DNA of 64,000 bases from Pirellulales bacterium. GTDB lineage: Bacteria; Planctomycetota; Planctomycetia; Pirellulales; JAEUIK01. The notes under the pieces were generated by a model. It saw only the letters and a list, made by a program, of their open reading frames with translations, had not been told where the DNA came from and searched no databases. Within the stretch, counting starts at the first letter, position 1, and every line of letters begins with the position of its first letter. Where the stretch lies: positions 1 through 64,000 of the forward strand of contig JAHBXR010000028.1 of the NCBI GenBank assembly GCA_019636335.1. The letters run 5' to 3'. Shown piece after piece: positions 24,127 to 35,562 of the stretch. The position numbers were made by a program, and so were the translations under genes.

Positions 24127-25466
24127 AGAGCGCGGCGGAAGCGCCGCGGCGAGCGGCCGCCTCGTCCCAGAGGAGGCGTGGGGCGCGGCGCCTTGGCCGA
24201 TGGCGACTCATCAGCCGCGGCCGAGGCTGCTGCCGGAGTCTCGCTTTCGGCATTGGCGGCCGGACGGGGAGGCGGGGGCGCGGCCACCCGGGCAACCGCG
24301 TCGAAACCTTCCATCTCGGCCCGCTCGAGAAGCTTGTTGATCCGCATTTCGATGCGCGTCAGCTCGTTGCCTTCCTCGGGCGTGACGAAGGTATAGGCCG
24401 TTCCCTCGCGTCCCATGCGGCCGGTGCGTCCCACGCGATGGACGTAATCGTCGCAGAATTCGGGGATGTCGTAATTGACGATGTGCGAGATGCTCGACAC
24501 GTCGATCCCACGGCCCACGACGTCGGTGGCCACGAGGATGCGGACCTTCCCTTGGCGGAAATGCTCCATCACGCGATCGCGCGCGCGCTGCTGCAGATCG
24601 CCGTGGATGCAGGCGGTCCCCTCGAACTTCTTCTGCAGGTTGTGCTGCACGCGGTCGGTCCCCCGCTTCGTGCGGCAGAAAATGATCGCCTGCTTGGGAT
24701 CCTCGCGGCGCAGCAATTTGACGAGCAGGTCGAACTTGCGCTGCGGATCGACCGTGAAGTAATACTGCGTGATCGTCTCGACCGAGATCTCTTTGGGCGA
24801 GAAGTTCAACGACTCCGGCTCGCGCATATAACGCCGCGCCAGGCGTTCGACCGGCGGCGGCACCGTGGCCGAGAGCAACAAAGTCTGCCGCTCGGTGGGG
24901 CACTTGCGAAGAATCTTCTCGATGTCCGGGCGGAAGCCGATATCGAGCATGCGGTCGGCTTCGTCGAGCACGACCATCTTCAGGCTGTCGAGCCGCAGGG
25001 TGCCGCGTCCGATATGATCGAGTACGCGCCCGGGTGTTCCCACGACGACGTCGGCGCCCCGTTTCAGTTTTTCGATCTGGCTGCGGATCGGCTTGCCGCC
25101 GTAGAGCGGTACCGTGAGCAGCCGGCTGCCGTGCGCGAGCTTGTCGAACTCGCCGCGCACCTGCACGGCCAACTCGCGCGTCGGCACGAGCACCAGAGCC
25201 CGCGGTCCCGACGTTTTGTCGTGCCCGCCAACGCGTTCGAGAATCGGAATGGCGAACGAGGCTGTCTTGCCGGTACCGGTCTGAGCCTGGCCGAGGACGT
25301 CGACTCCGGCGAGCGCGCGGGGGATGAGGCCGGCCTGAATCGGGGTCGGCTCGATGTAGTTCGCCTGCTCGATGGCGGCGAGCATCGTGTCCGATAGTCC
25401 CAGCGCCGCGAATCCGGTAGCGGCGGGCTCGGCCTGGCGTGAACGAGGTTGGTCTTCCGACTTCAA
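24123..25466 (-). CDS. rhlE: DEAD-box RNA helicase, RhlE-like (447 aa)
   Basis: The nine SF2 motifs are present: AQTGTGKTASF (I), PTRELAVQV (Ia), TPGRVLDHI, DEADRMLDIGF (II), LLSATVPPP (III), IIFCRTKRGT (IV), DVVGRGIDVSSI (V) and HRVGRTGRMGREG (VI). It unwinds RNA duplexes using ATP, typically in ribosome assembly or RNA decay. The C-terminal 80 residues are a low-complexity Ala/Pro/Arg tail, as in many RhlE proteins. A TTG start at 25466 was chosen because the helicase core begins about 20 residues later; the frame is open further to 25715 but that part is Arg/Pro-rich. The stop lies in the end of repeat B. Confidence 0.9.
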   Translation of the reverse strand: MKSEDQPRSRQAEPAATGFAALGLSDTMLAAIEQANYIEPTPIQAGLIPRALAGVDVLGQAQTGTGKTASFAIPILERVGGHDKTSGPRALVLVPTRELAVQVRGEFDKLAHGSRLLTVPLYGGKPIRSQIEKLKRGADVVVGTPGRVLDHIGRGTLRLDSLKMVVLDEADRMLDIGFRPDIEKILRKCPTERQTLLLSATVPPPVERLARRYMREPESLNFSPKEISVETITQYYFTVDPQRKFDLLVKLLRREDPKQAIIFCRTKRGTDRVQHNLQKKFEGTACIHGDLQQRARDRVMEHFRQGKVRILVATDVVGRGIDVSSISHIVNYDIPEFCDDYVHRVGRTGRMGREGTAYTFVTPEEGNELTRIEMRINKLLERAEMEGFDAVARVAAPPPPRPAANAESETPAAASAAADESPSAKAPRPTPPLGRGGRSPRRFRRAL

Positions 25467-25639
25467 ACTAGCACCGACGGCTCGATGGCCGCGTCGTGGA
25501 CCTGGGGGGAGGGCATGTGTGCGATTCAGCGTAACCGTAGCAGGCTGCGCGAGTTTGGTCAATTGAAGCAGGCTAGCCGTGAAAAAAGCGTTGTCCGAAG
25601 GCCTTCGGGCTCGCGGCCAAGGGGGGGAACCCCAGGCGC

Positions 25640-25680
25640 AAAAAAAATAGGGCCGTTCGCAGCGTAGCGAGGACGGCCCT
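25640..25680 (-). terminator. Rho-independent terminator of the histone-like gene
   Basis: On the minus strand GGGCCGT and ACGGCCC pair around a 16-base loop, followed directly by a TATTTTTTTT tract. It lies 66 bases downstream of the small basic gene's stop codon and so probably ends its transcript before the helicase gene. Confidence 0.8.
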
Positions 25681-25745
25681 TTCTCGTTGTGGTCGCGACC
25701 GCGTTCGGCCACCAAAGGTGACGCGGTCGGAAGCGCCGCTAGGAG

Positions 25746-25820
25746 CTACTTCTTCTTCTTCGCGGCCTTCTTCTTCGTGCCCTTCGCAGCAGCCTTCTTA
25801 GCGGCTTTCTTCTTTGCCAC
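25746..25820 (-). CDS. 24-residue Lys/Ala histone-H1-like protein
   Basis: A GTG start at 25820 opens a 24-codon frame that encodes only Met, Ala, Lys, one Gly and one Thr: starting MAKKKAAKKAAAKG and ending in four Lys. It has 14 lysines. The ribosome-binding sequence GGAGGAAGA lies four bases upstream, and a strong terminator lies downstream, so this tiny frame has its own expression signals. The composition matches the C-terminal tails of eukaryotic linker histones and bacterial HctA/H1-like nucleoid proteins. It probably binds DNA or RNA electrostatically; planctomycetes have condensed nucleoids. It has no close neighbour on its strand. Confidence 0.65.
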   Translation of the reverse strand: MAKKKAAKKAAAKGTKKKAAKKKK

Positions 25821-26226
25821 AGTTCTTCCTCCAAAAAAATTCCGGCGAGATCCGTCTCGGCTGCAACACACAAGCGTGGCAGGCTACGAGCGAGTCCCAC
25901 CCATTGACAAGAAACCTCACATCCTTCGCGAACGGTTGTCGTGGTTGAATGTCAGCCATTCCGCCACGCGACAACCGACTTGTCCGGTGCTGGAAACTCT
26001 GGGCGTAGTTGTACGGATTCTCCAAATTTGTGCAACACTATTTCTTGCCTGAACCGCCTCTCGTCCCCCTCTGCCTTCACTGCGCTGCTCGCCGCAGGGC
26101 GCGCCATCGAGCGCGCTTCGCCACGTGACGCGCTCGCGCGCCGCTGCTCGCGCAAGGCGCGCGCCTTCTCGCGCCGCGCAGGCGCTGCCAGCATCGTGCC
26201 GGCGCGCAAAACAGAACGAGCGAGCT
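25821..26226. other. Gene-free interval between histone-like gene and M50 protease
   Basis: About 400 bases; the left half should hold the promoter of the histone-like gene. The right half is very rich in GCGC repeats, giving Arg/Ala open frames on both strands with no protein-like features. Confidence 0.35.
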
Positions 26227-26952
26227 TCACCAACCGCCGAAGCGATTGCCCTGCAACGAGCTCATGCCGAGATAACTCGAATACGCCAAGTACCCAAAAA
26301 ACAGGGCAATAAAGAAGTCGTTCAGAAAAAGCATGCCCGCCACGGCGACCAGCGCCGCCACGAGCATCGACAGTTGGAACGACCACAACATGCCGTCGCG
26401 CGGATTGACGCCGGTAAAGATCTCGCGCACGAATTGCCCTCCGTCGAGCGGCAGAATCGGCAAGCAGTTGACCAGTCCCCACACGATGTTCAACCACAAC
26501 GCCTGTCGCACGGCGAAGCGTAGGTAGGGATTGGAAATATTTTTTCCATTTCCGATTTCGAAACCGAAAATGTCCGCCACGTGGTCGCTGGCCAACAACA
26601 CCAAGACGAGCAGCGCGGCAAGAATGAATCCTGCCAACGGTCCCGCCGCGGTCACCATCATCTGCTTCGCGCGACTGCGATACGTCGGTTGGTAGATGGC
26701 GAGTCCACCCATCGCGTGCAACACGATGCGGGGATACCATCCACAGGCGCGCGCCGCCAGAGCATGTCCCAGTTCGTGGACGAGGATCGACACGAAGACG
26801 ACCCCCACCCACAACGCTACCAGCTTCGGATCCTTCGCGCGGATGCCCAGCAGCACCGCCACGAGCCAGAACATCGGGTGTACCCGGACGGGCAGACTTC
26901 CCAGCTTGAAACGCAGGTCGTAGGGCGTCGGGGGTGGTTCGATGAACAGCAC
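26227..26952 (-). CDS. Site-2 protease family M50 membrane metalloprotease (241 aa)
   Basis: The zinc-binding HELGH motif is in VSILVHELGHALAARA and the third ligand is in NCLPILPLDGGQ. The protein has about five or six hydrophobic helices. It is a compact intramembrane protease without a PDZ domain. Such proteins cleave within the membrane to release transcription factors or process signals. The sequence starts MLFIEPPPTPYDLRFKLGSL; the ATG at 26952 is the natural start. It diverges from the acyltransferase gene at 27167. Substrate unknown. Confidence 0.88.
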   Translation of the reverse strand: MLFIEPPPTPYDLRFKLGSLPVRVHPMFWLVAVLLGIRAKDPKLVALWVGVVFVSILVHELGHALAARACGWYPRIVLHAMGGLAIYQPTYRSRAKQMMVTAAGPLAGFILAALLVLVLLASDHVADIFGFEIGNGKNISNPYLRFAVRQALWLNIVWGLVNCLPILPLDGGQFVREIFTGVNPRDGMLWSFQLSMLVAALVAVAGMLFLNDFFIALFFGYLAYSSYLGMSSLQGNRFGGW

Positions 26953-27166
26953 GATTCCAGCCTCGCGGGGGGAGTTTTGGGGGGGAACGGACTCCGGCGA
27001 AGCCCGTCTCGAGCACCTGTGCGTGCAAAGATACCACGCACCCGACGACGCGCGGATGGGTGACCGCCGGCCCGCGGGGACGTTTCCTCCTCAGGCAATC
27101 GATCTTTGCCGTTTGGGGCGTTCCGGCCAAAATGCGGCCCGGCGTGCCCACTTCGGGCCGCACGCG

Positions 27167-28147
27167 ATGATGGAGCCTCGCTCGAACGTGTCCTTCCAAC
27201 GCTTTGCACAATTCACGGGCTACCTTGGTCTGCGGTTGCTCATCTGCATCGTGCAGGCCCTGCCGGTCGAGACCAGCCACTCGGCCACGGTCAGCCTGGC
27301 GTGGCTCTTCGACTCGGTGCTGCGCATCCGCCGCCGAGTGATCGACGATAATCTCCGACATGCCTATCCCGACCTGGCGCCTCTCGCGCGCCGACGCCTG
27401 GCGCGGCAGATGTGGGAGCACCTGTTTCTGCTGGTCGTCGAGGTGGCCCTGGTGCCGCGCAAGCTGCACCGCACCAACTGGCGCGATTACTTCGTGCTGT
27501 GCGACCCCGGCACGTTGATGCGCTCGCTGCTCGACGAGCATCCGGTGGCGTTGGTCACCGCCCACTTCGGCAATTTCGAAATCGCGGGCTACTTCCTGGG
27601 ACTGCTGGGCTTTCCGACGCACACCGTGGCCCGCACGCTCGATAACCCCTACCTCGACCGCTTCGTGAACCGATTCCGCGGAGCGACCGGACAATTCATC
27701 ATTCCGAAGCAGGGAGGCTACGATCAAATCTTGCGCGTGCTCGCAGCCGGGGGGACGATGGCCTTCCTGGCCGATCAGTACGCCGGCACCAAAGGGTGCT
27801 GGGTCGAGTTCTTCGGCCGTCCCGCCTCGGCCCACAAGGCGATCGGGCTGCTGGCACTCGAACACCACACGTGGATGGCCGTGGGGCACGCGCGGCGGCT
27901 CGGGCGCCCGTTGAGGTACGAGCTGCGTCTGGATGGACTTTTACATCCCGACGAAGTGTCCGCCATGCCCGGCGGCGTGCGCGAGCTGACCCAGTGGTAT
28001 ACGTCCTGTATCGAGACGGCGGTGCGGCGCTCGCCCGAGCAATATTGGTGGCTGCACCGGCGCTGGAAGGATCATCGCCCTGCCAAACGCAAGCGCGCGA
28101 CTCCCCAAACGACTGCGACCGTTCCCCCCCAGAGCGAGGCCGCCTGA
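27167..28147 (+). CDS. LpxL/HtrB-type lysophospholipid acyltransferase (326 aa)
   Basis: The fold is that of lipid A lauroyl acyltransferases. An N-terminal hydrophobic anchor (YLGLRLLICIVQALP) is followed by the catalytic HX4E motif in VTAHFGNFEIAGYFL. Later blocks are FLADQYAGTKGCWVEFFGRP and the C-terminal QYWWLHRRWK, diagnostic for HtrB/MsbB. It would acylate a lipid A precursor or another lipid at the inner membrane. Its presence supports a Gram-negative envelope. The ATG at 27167 is chosen as the hydrophobic anchor begins soon after; an upstream frame is not family-like. The Lys/Arg/Thr/Pro-rich tail is unusual. Confidence 0.85.
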   Translation: MMEPRSNVSFQRFAQFTGYLGLRLLICIVQALPVETSHSATVSLAWLFDSVLRIRRRVIDDNLRHAYPDLAPLARRRLARQMWEHLFLLVVEVALVPRKLHRTNWRDYFVLCDPGTLMRSLLDEHPVALVTAHFGNFEIAGYFLGLLGFPTHTVARTLDNPYLDRFVNRFRGATGQFIIPKQGGYDQILRVLAAGGTMAFLADQYAGTKGCWVEFFGRPASAHKAIGLLALEHHTWMAVGHARRLGRPLRYELRLDGLLHPDEVSAMPGGVRELTQWYTSCIETAVRRSPEQYWWLHRRWKDHRPAKRKRATPQTTATVPPQSEAA

Positions 28148-28265
28148 GCGCCCAAGCTAGTGCGCGCCGCAGCGCGTACCTATAATCGCTCTGGGGCCGC
28201 GTTCCCACCACACGTCCACCTCTCGGGCAATCGTTACGTACTAAAGATCGGGGCTTACCGTACGC

Positions 28266-28583
28266 ATGGCAGAGTGGGTTAAAGTAGCCAACACGAGCGA
28301 CTGCCCGCCGGGCGCGTGTCTCGAAGTCGTGGCGGGCGATCGCGTGTGCGCTTTGTTCAATGTCGCGGGTGAATACCACGCCCTCGACGGCGTCTGTCCC
28401 CATCAGGGAGGGCCGCTCGGCAAGGGATGCCTGACGGGTACGATCGTGACTTGTCCCTGGCACGGATGGCAGTTCGATGTCCGCACAGGTCAGCACCAGT
28501 TGAGTCCGTCGCTACGTCAACCTGTCTTTCCGGTTCGTGTCGAGGGAGAGGCGATCCTGGTCGAAGTATGTCCACAGCCGTGA
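28266..28583 (+). CDS. Rieske [2Fe-2S] ferredoxin-like protein (105 aa)
   Basis: A stand-alone Rieske domain with CPHQGGPL and CPWHGWQFDV as the two Cys/His cluster ligand boxes. It resembles ferredoxin components of dioxygenases or the NirD subunit, carrying one electron in the cytoplasm. The start MAEWVKVANTSDCPPG is typical. Its 3' end overlaps the GNAT gene by 16 bases, so translation is coupled. No oxygenase or nitrite reductase gene is nearby, so the electron acceptor is unknown. Confidence 0.9.
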   Translation: MAEWVKVANTSDCPPGACLEVVAGDRVCALFNVAGEYHALDGVCPHQGGPLGKGCLTGTIVTCPWHGWQFDVRTGQHQLSPSLRQPVFPVRVEGEAILVEVCPQP

Positions 28584-29533
28584 TTCACTACCGACCGTTC
28601 CGTAACACCGACCTGCCGGCCCTGGCCGAGATCTGGCGCTCGCGATCGCTCGAGCGCGGTTTGGCCCAGCCGATGTCGGCCGCGCTGTTCGAACATCTGG
28701 TGCTGTCGAAACCCTACTTCGATCGGCACGGCTTGATCGTCGCGCTCGACGACGATCGCCCCATCGGCTTCGTGCATGGCGCATTCGGCCCTTCGGAAGA
28801 CGAAAAATCGGTCTCCCACGAGTTCGGCGTGGTCTGCATGCTGCTGGTCCATCCCGACTACCGCAACCTGGGGATCGGCAGCGAACTGCTGAAGCGCAGC
28901 GAGACGTACCTGCGCCAGCATGGGGCTAAGGTGCTCTATGCCGGCGGCATCCGCCCACTCAATCCCTTCTACCTGGGCTTGTACGGCGGGAGCGAGTTGC
29001 CTGGCGTGCTCGATTCCGACGCCGATGCCCAGCGGCGGTACGAATCGTCGGGTTACGAACGGATCGATCGCTGCGTGATCATGCACCGCGACCTGAGCAC
29101 GTTCCGCCCCACGGTGGATCGCAAGCAGCTTCAACTTCGCCGCACGATGCGCCTGGAGATCATCACCGATCCCTGCAGCCGCACTTGGTGGGAGGCGTGT
29201 ACGACTGGCGGCTTCGACCGCACGACCTTCCGCGTCTTGCCCCGCAACGGCAACGAGCAGCTGGCCACCGTGACCTTCTGGAACATGGAGGCGCGGTCGA
29301 TCAGTTGGGGCGTCTACACCGTGGGGCTCGTCGACCTGGAAGTGGCCGAGACGCATCGCCGGCAAGGGCTGGCCACCTTCCTGCTGGGCGAATCCTTCCG
29401 CCAACTCCGCGACCACCAGGTGAGCCTGGTCGAGGTACAGACGATGGAGCGCAACAAGGCCGCCATCGCCCTCTACGAATCGCTCGGTTTCAATATCGTC
29501 GATCGCGGCGTGGTCTATCGCAAGTCGACCTAG
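28568..29533 (+). CDS. Tandem double-GNAT acetyltransferase (321 aa)
   Basis: Two GNAT domains follow one another. The first (about 1-165) has the acetyl-CoA site in CMLLVHPDYRNLGIGSELL, the second (about 185-321) in DLEVAETHRRQGLATFLLGE and NKAAIALYESLGF. Both keep the R/Q-x-x-G-x-G/A pattern. It would transfer acetyl groups to an amine; substrates are unknown. The start at 28568 lies within the Rieske gene and is preferred because MSTAVIHYRPFRNTDL reads as a GNAT opening. Fusion of two GNATs suggests one may be structural. Confidence 0.87.
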   Translation: MSTAVIHYRPFRNTDLPALAEIWRSRSLERGLAQPMSAALFEHLVLSKPYFDRHGLIVALDDDRPIGFVHGAFGPSEDEKSVSHEFGVVCMLLVHPDYRNLGIGSELLKRSETYLRQHGAKVLYAGGIRPLNPFYLGLYGGSELPGVLDSDADAQRRYESSGYERIDRCVIMHRDLSTFRPTVDRKQLQLRRTMRLEIITDPCSRTWWEACTTGGFDRTTFRVLPRNGNEQLATVTFWNMEARSISWGVYTVGLVDLEVAETHRRQGLATFLLGESFRQLRDHQVSLVEVQTMERNKAAIALYESLGFNIVDRGVVYRKST

Positions 29534-29560
29534 CGGACGGCCGACTATTGCCCCGCTTCG

Positions 29561-30580
29561 TTACGTCGTCGCAGCCAGGTGGTGCGGTTGGAACCGCTCG
29601 CGGATCGCCACGAACTCGGCCTCGCGCGCCAGGAAGGCATCAACCACGTCGGGGTCGAAGTGGCTGCCCGACTCCTCGATGATGATCGACCGCGCCACCT
29701 CGTGCTGCATGGCGTCCTTATAGACGCGCCGGCTCGTTAGCGCGTCGTAGACATCGGCCACCGTCACGATGCGTGCGGCCAGGGGGATGCGATCCCCTGC
29801 CAGGCCCAACGGATAGCCGTGACCGTCGTAGCGTTCGTGGTGGGCGGCGGCGATGTCGCGGGCCATGACGAGGAACTTTGCCTCGGGAAATTTCTCGAGG
29901 GCCGCTTCGAGCGTCCGCGCGCCGATCGTGGCGTGCGATTTCATGATCTCGAACTCGCGGTCGCTCAGCCTGCCCGGCTTGAGCAGCACCCCGTCGGGAA
30001 TGCCCACCTTGCCGATGTCATGCAGGGGGCTGGTCAGATAGATCAGGCGGATGAACTCGGCGTCGATGGCCGCGCGGTGCTTTTCCAGTTGTGCCAACTC
30101 CTGCGCCAGCACGCGCGAGTAGCACTGCACGCGCTCTAGATGCGCGCCGGTGTCCGAGTCGCGCGATTCCGCCAGCTTGGCCAGGGCGAAGAGCGCCACC
30201 TCGCGCGTCTCGAGCGAAAGGATCCGTTCGCCCGAGCGGACGCGGCTGATGAGCTCGTCGGGATGAAACGGCTTGGGGACGAAATCGTCGGCCCCGGCCG
30301 AAAGGCCTTCGACCGTATCGCGGGCGCTGTGTCGACTGGTAAGCAGCACGACGTAGATATAGCCGCCGAGATCTTCGACGCGGATGGCGCGGCAGAGCTC
30401 GACGCCGGTCAGCTCGGGCATGTCCCAGTCGGAAATCACCAACCGGCACTCGCCTTGCCGCAGGTGCTCGAGCGCCTCGCGGCCATTGGTCGCGCGCTCG
30501 ACGGTGTAGCCCGCCTGCACGAGGGCATGCTCGAGCAGGTCGAGCGTGATCTCGTCGTCATCGGCAATCAGAACTCGCAT
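29561..30580 (-). CDS. Response regulator with HD-GYP domain (339 aa)
   Basis: Receiver domain (about 1-120) with DDDE, the phosphoacceptor Asp in LVISDWDMPELTG and the Lys in FVPKPFHP. The HD-GYP domain follows, with LTSPLHDIGKVGIPD, AAHHERYDGHGYP and the SGSHFDPDVVDAF block. It should hydrolyse cyclic-di-GMP when phosphorylated. It is 21 bases downstream of the hybrid histidine kinase, so the two form an operon and a likely cognate pair. No diguanylate cyclase (GGDEF) is in the window. Confidence 0.93.
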   Translation of the reverse strand: MRVLIADDDEITLDLLEHALVQAGYTVERATNGREALEHLRQGECRLVISDWDMPELTGVELCRAIRVEDLGGYIYVVLLTSRHSARDTVEGLSAGADDFVPKPFHPDELISRVRSGERILSLETREVALFALAKLAESRDSDTGAHLERVQCYSRVLAQELAQLEKHRAAIDAEFIRLIYLTSPLHDIGKVGIPDGVLLKPGRLSDREFEIMKSHATIGARTLEAALEKFPEAKFLVMARDIAAAHHERYDGHGYPLGLAGDRIPLAARIVTVADVYDALTSRRVYKDAMQHEVARSIIIEESGSHFDPDVVDAFLAREAEFVAIRERFQPHHLAATT

Positions 30581-30601
30581 TTCTTACCTCTTGTAGGAGC
30601 T

Positions 30602-33163
<2,562 letters not shown>

Positions 33164-33521
33164 GAGCTTTCGAACGTTAAGTCCAACCGCCTGCGGACAG
33201 AAAACTCTAGCTCACCCCCCAACGCGGGTTCGGTGTTCTCCGCCAGGCACGCTATTTCGGACGCCGCAGCCCGACACAGGCACTAGCCGAATCGCACCAC
33301 GCGCCCCAGGCGAAAGAAACCGCACAGCCGGCCTGCAAAGGGGGCCATCGTGCGCACCTCCCGCAAGTTGCCGCTGGAACGCGTCTGGTCTACAGTTCGG
33401 GAAACGTCTCGCACGGTTTGCTGGCCTATAATTAGGCAATCTGCGCGCGGCCGATGGACCGCGCGGATGATCCTATGAAAATCGCGTTCACGCCGTCGCC
33501 ACGACCCGAGAGGAGCTTGCC
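33164..33521. other. Divergent control region, histidine kinase and Gln-rich protein
   Basis: About 360 bases separate two divergent genes and should contain both promoters. An imperfect GC hairpin, CGCGCGG / CCGCGCG around 33449-33470, is the only structure I noticed. No operator or consensus promoter was identified. Confidence 0.35.
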
Positions 33522-34121
33522 GTGAGTACAGGATACCGGACCGCGTTGCTCTGCCTGGCAGTCACGTTCCTGATGGGGGGCCTGGCCCAGGCGCAAGCGC
33601 CGCAACCGGCGAATCCAACCCCCGCCGCCACACCAGCGACGGCCCCCGCCCCGGCTCAAACCCCACCGGCCAATGCCTCGGCGCCGGCAGTGGCCGATAC
33701 CCCCCAGGTGCAAAAAGATCGGGAATGGCTGGTCGCCTACCTGATCGCGCACCAGGGCTATCGGATCGACCAGATGGATATGCTCGAGAAGCGCATCGCC
33801 CAGATGACCCCCACGCAGGTCGAAACGCTGGTCGACGTCTATAAGCAGAAGCACGATCTGGCGCTGCAACGCGAGGCGAACTACCAGCGCTTCCAACAGC
33901 AGCAACTCTCGCTCTACCAGCAAGATCAGGCGCAGCGCAATCAAGAACAGGAAGACTACACGCAGCAACTGAACGACGCGGCCAATCAAGAACAGAGCCG
34001 CATCAACACGCAATTAAAGCAGTCGGGTACGCCGCAACAGTTCCCCTACCTGCCCTATGGCACCGGTTATGGCTACGGCTATCCGGCATACGGCGCGTTC
34101 TACGATCGCTACTGGCATTAA
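33522..34121 (+). CDS. Exported Gln-rich coiled-coil protein (199 aa)
   Basis: A GTG start at 33522 follows GAGAGGAG by about seven bases. The signal peptide is ALLCLAVTFLMGGLAQAQA. Next come a Pro/Ala/Thr linker (residues 25-60), a helical region, and a Gln-rich coiled coil (YQRFQQQQLSLYQQDQAQRN). The last 25 residues are Tyr/Gly/Pro-rich (YGTGYGYGYPAYGAFYDRYW). No family was recognised. The architecture suggests an exported structural or adhesive protein. It converges on the dehydrogenase gene. Confidence 0.78.
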   Translation: MSTGYRTALLCLAVTFLMGGLAQAQAPQPANPTPAATPATAPAPAQTPPANASAPAVADTPQVQKDREWLVAYLIAHQGYRIDQMDMLEKRIAQMTPTQVETLVDVYKQKHDLALQREANYQRFQQQQLSLYQQDQAQRNQEQEDYTQQLNDAANQEQSRINTQLKQSGTPQQFPYLPYGTGYGYGYPAYGAFYDRYWH

Positions 34122-34167
34122 ACGGCCACCGAGACGCCAGCCGGGTGGCACCTTGCGCGGCGAAATT

Positions 34168-35487
34168 CTAGGCCTTCACGATCTTTTCCCTACCTTCCGC
34201 GACGCGCGCCGTGGCGTTGCGCGTGTCGACCACCAACGGCGCGTGGCGCACCACGAAGTCGTAATCGACATTCGAGTGATCGGTGGCAATCAGCACCGCG
34301 TCTTGCGAGGCTAGAAACTCCTGCGTCAGCGGGCTGCTGGTGAGTTGCGGCAGGTCGAATTTCCGCACGCGGGGAAGTCGGGGGACGTGTGCGTCGTGAT
34401 ACGACAGCTCCGCACCCGCCGCGCGCAGCCGCATCAAAAGATCGAGCGAAGGACTCTCGCGCGTGTCGTCGACGTCGCGCTTGTAGGCGATGCCGAAGAT
34501 CGCCACCCGGCTGCCCGAGAGTGTCTTGCCGCGCGCGGCGAGCGCCTCGCTCAGGCGCTCGATGACATACTCGGGCATCCGCGTATTCACTTCGCCGGCG
34601 AGCTCGATGAAGCGTGTCGGTTCGTCGTAGCGCCGCGCGAGCCAGCTCAAGTAGAAGGGATCGATCGGAATGCAGTGCCCCCCCAGGCCTGGGCCGGGAT
34701 AAAAGGCCTGGAACCCGAACGGCTTCGTCTTGGCGGCCTCGATCACCTCCCAGGGGTCGATCCCCATCTTGAGGAAGAGCACCTTGAGCTCGTTGACCAG
34801 CGCGATGTTCACCGCGCGGTAGGTGTTCTCGAGGATCTTGGCCGCTTCGGCCACTTCGGCGCTCGACACCGGCACGACCTGCGCCGCCACGTCCGTGTAG
34901 AGGGCCACGGCCAACTCGTGGCTCTTCGGGCCGACGCCCCCCACGACCTTGGGAATATTGCCCGCCGCAAAGCGCGGATTGCCTGGATCCTCGCGCTCGG
35001 GGCTATAGGCGACGAAAAAGTCCTGCTCGACTTGCAGTCCGGCTTGCTCGAGGATCGGCAAGAGCACGTCGCGCGTGGTGCCGGGATAGGTGGTACTTTC
35101 GAGCACGATGAGCTGACCTGCCCTCAGCACCTTGGCGATCTGGCGCCCGGTGTCTTCGACATAGCGCAGATCGGGTTCGCGATTTTCTGCCAGCGGCGTG
35201 GGGACGCAGATCACCAGGGCATCGGGTTCGGCCAGCCGCGCGGCGTCGGCCGTGACCTCGATCGTGCCCGACTGCTGATGCTCGATGATCCAGGCGGCCG
35301 GAATGTGCTCGATGTAGCTCTCGCCGCGCTCGAGGCGCTCGATCTTGGTGCGATCGACGTCGAAGCCGAGCACTTTATACCCAGCCGCGACGAAGGCCCG
35401 CATCAACGGGAGCCCGACGTAACCCAATCCGAGAATCCCGACGCGCGCGCGGCGCTCTTGAATGTCGGCAAGCAACGAAGCGTGCAA
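34168..35487 (-). CDS. UDP-GlcNAc/ManNAc-type nucleotide-sugar dehydrogenase (439 aa)
   Basis: The NAD-binding Rossmann loop is LGLGYVGLPLMRAF. The central sugar-nucleotide dehydrogenase domain has ENTYRAVNIALVNELK and the catalytic Cys in GLGGHCIPIDPFYLSW. The C-terminal domain contains IFGIAYKRDVDDTRESPS. It oxidises the C6 alcohol of a UDP-sugar to an acid in two NAD steps, of the WbpA/WecC/TuaD type. The GHCIPIDP motif favours N-acetylhexosamine substrates. It follows a glycosyltransferase gene (75 bases), suggesting surface polysaccharide synthesis. Confidence 0.9.
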   Translation of the reverse strand: MHASLLADIQERRARVGILGLGYVGLPLMRAFVAAGYKVLGFDVDRTKIERLERGESYIEHIPAAWIIEHQQSGTIEVTADAARLAEPDALVICVPTPLAENREPDLRYVEDTGRQIAKVLRAGQLIVLESTTYPGTTRDVLLPILEQAGLQVEQDFFVAYSPEREDPGNPRFAAGNIPKVVGGVGPKSHELAVALYTDVAAQVVPVSSAEVAEAAKILENTYRAVNIALVNELKVLFLKMGIDPWEVIEAAKTKPFGFQAFYPGPGLGGHCIPIDPFYLSWLARRYDEPTRFIELAGEVNTRMPEYVIERLSEALAARGKTLSGSRVAIFGIAYKRDVDDTRESPSLDLLMRLRAAGAELSYHDAHVPRLPRVRKFDLPQLTSSPLTQEFLASQDAVLIATDHSNVDYDFVVRHAPLVVDTRNATARVAEGREKIVKA

Positions 35488-35562
35488 GGCACTTACCTCT
35501 CGAAGTTCGTCTGCCAGTGGCAGCGGTCAATAGCGCGTCTAGTGAATCGATTCGTCCATACG

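Noticed and set aside
25952..27889. Long minus-strand open frame of about 645 codons
   Set aside because: Runs through M50 and acyltransferase genes in another frame; low-complexity Arg/Ala/Gln-rich, not a protein family I recognise.
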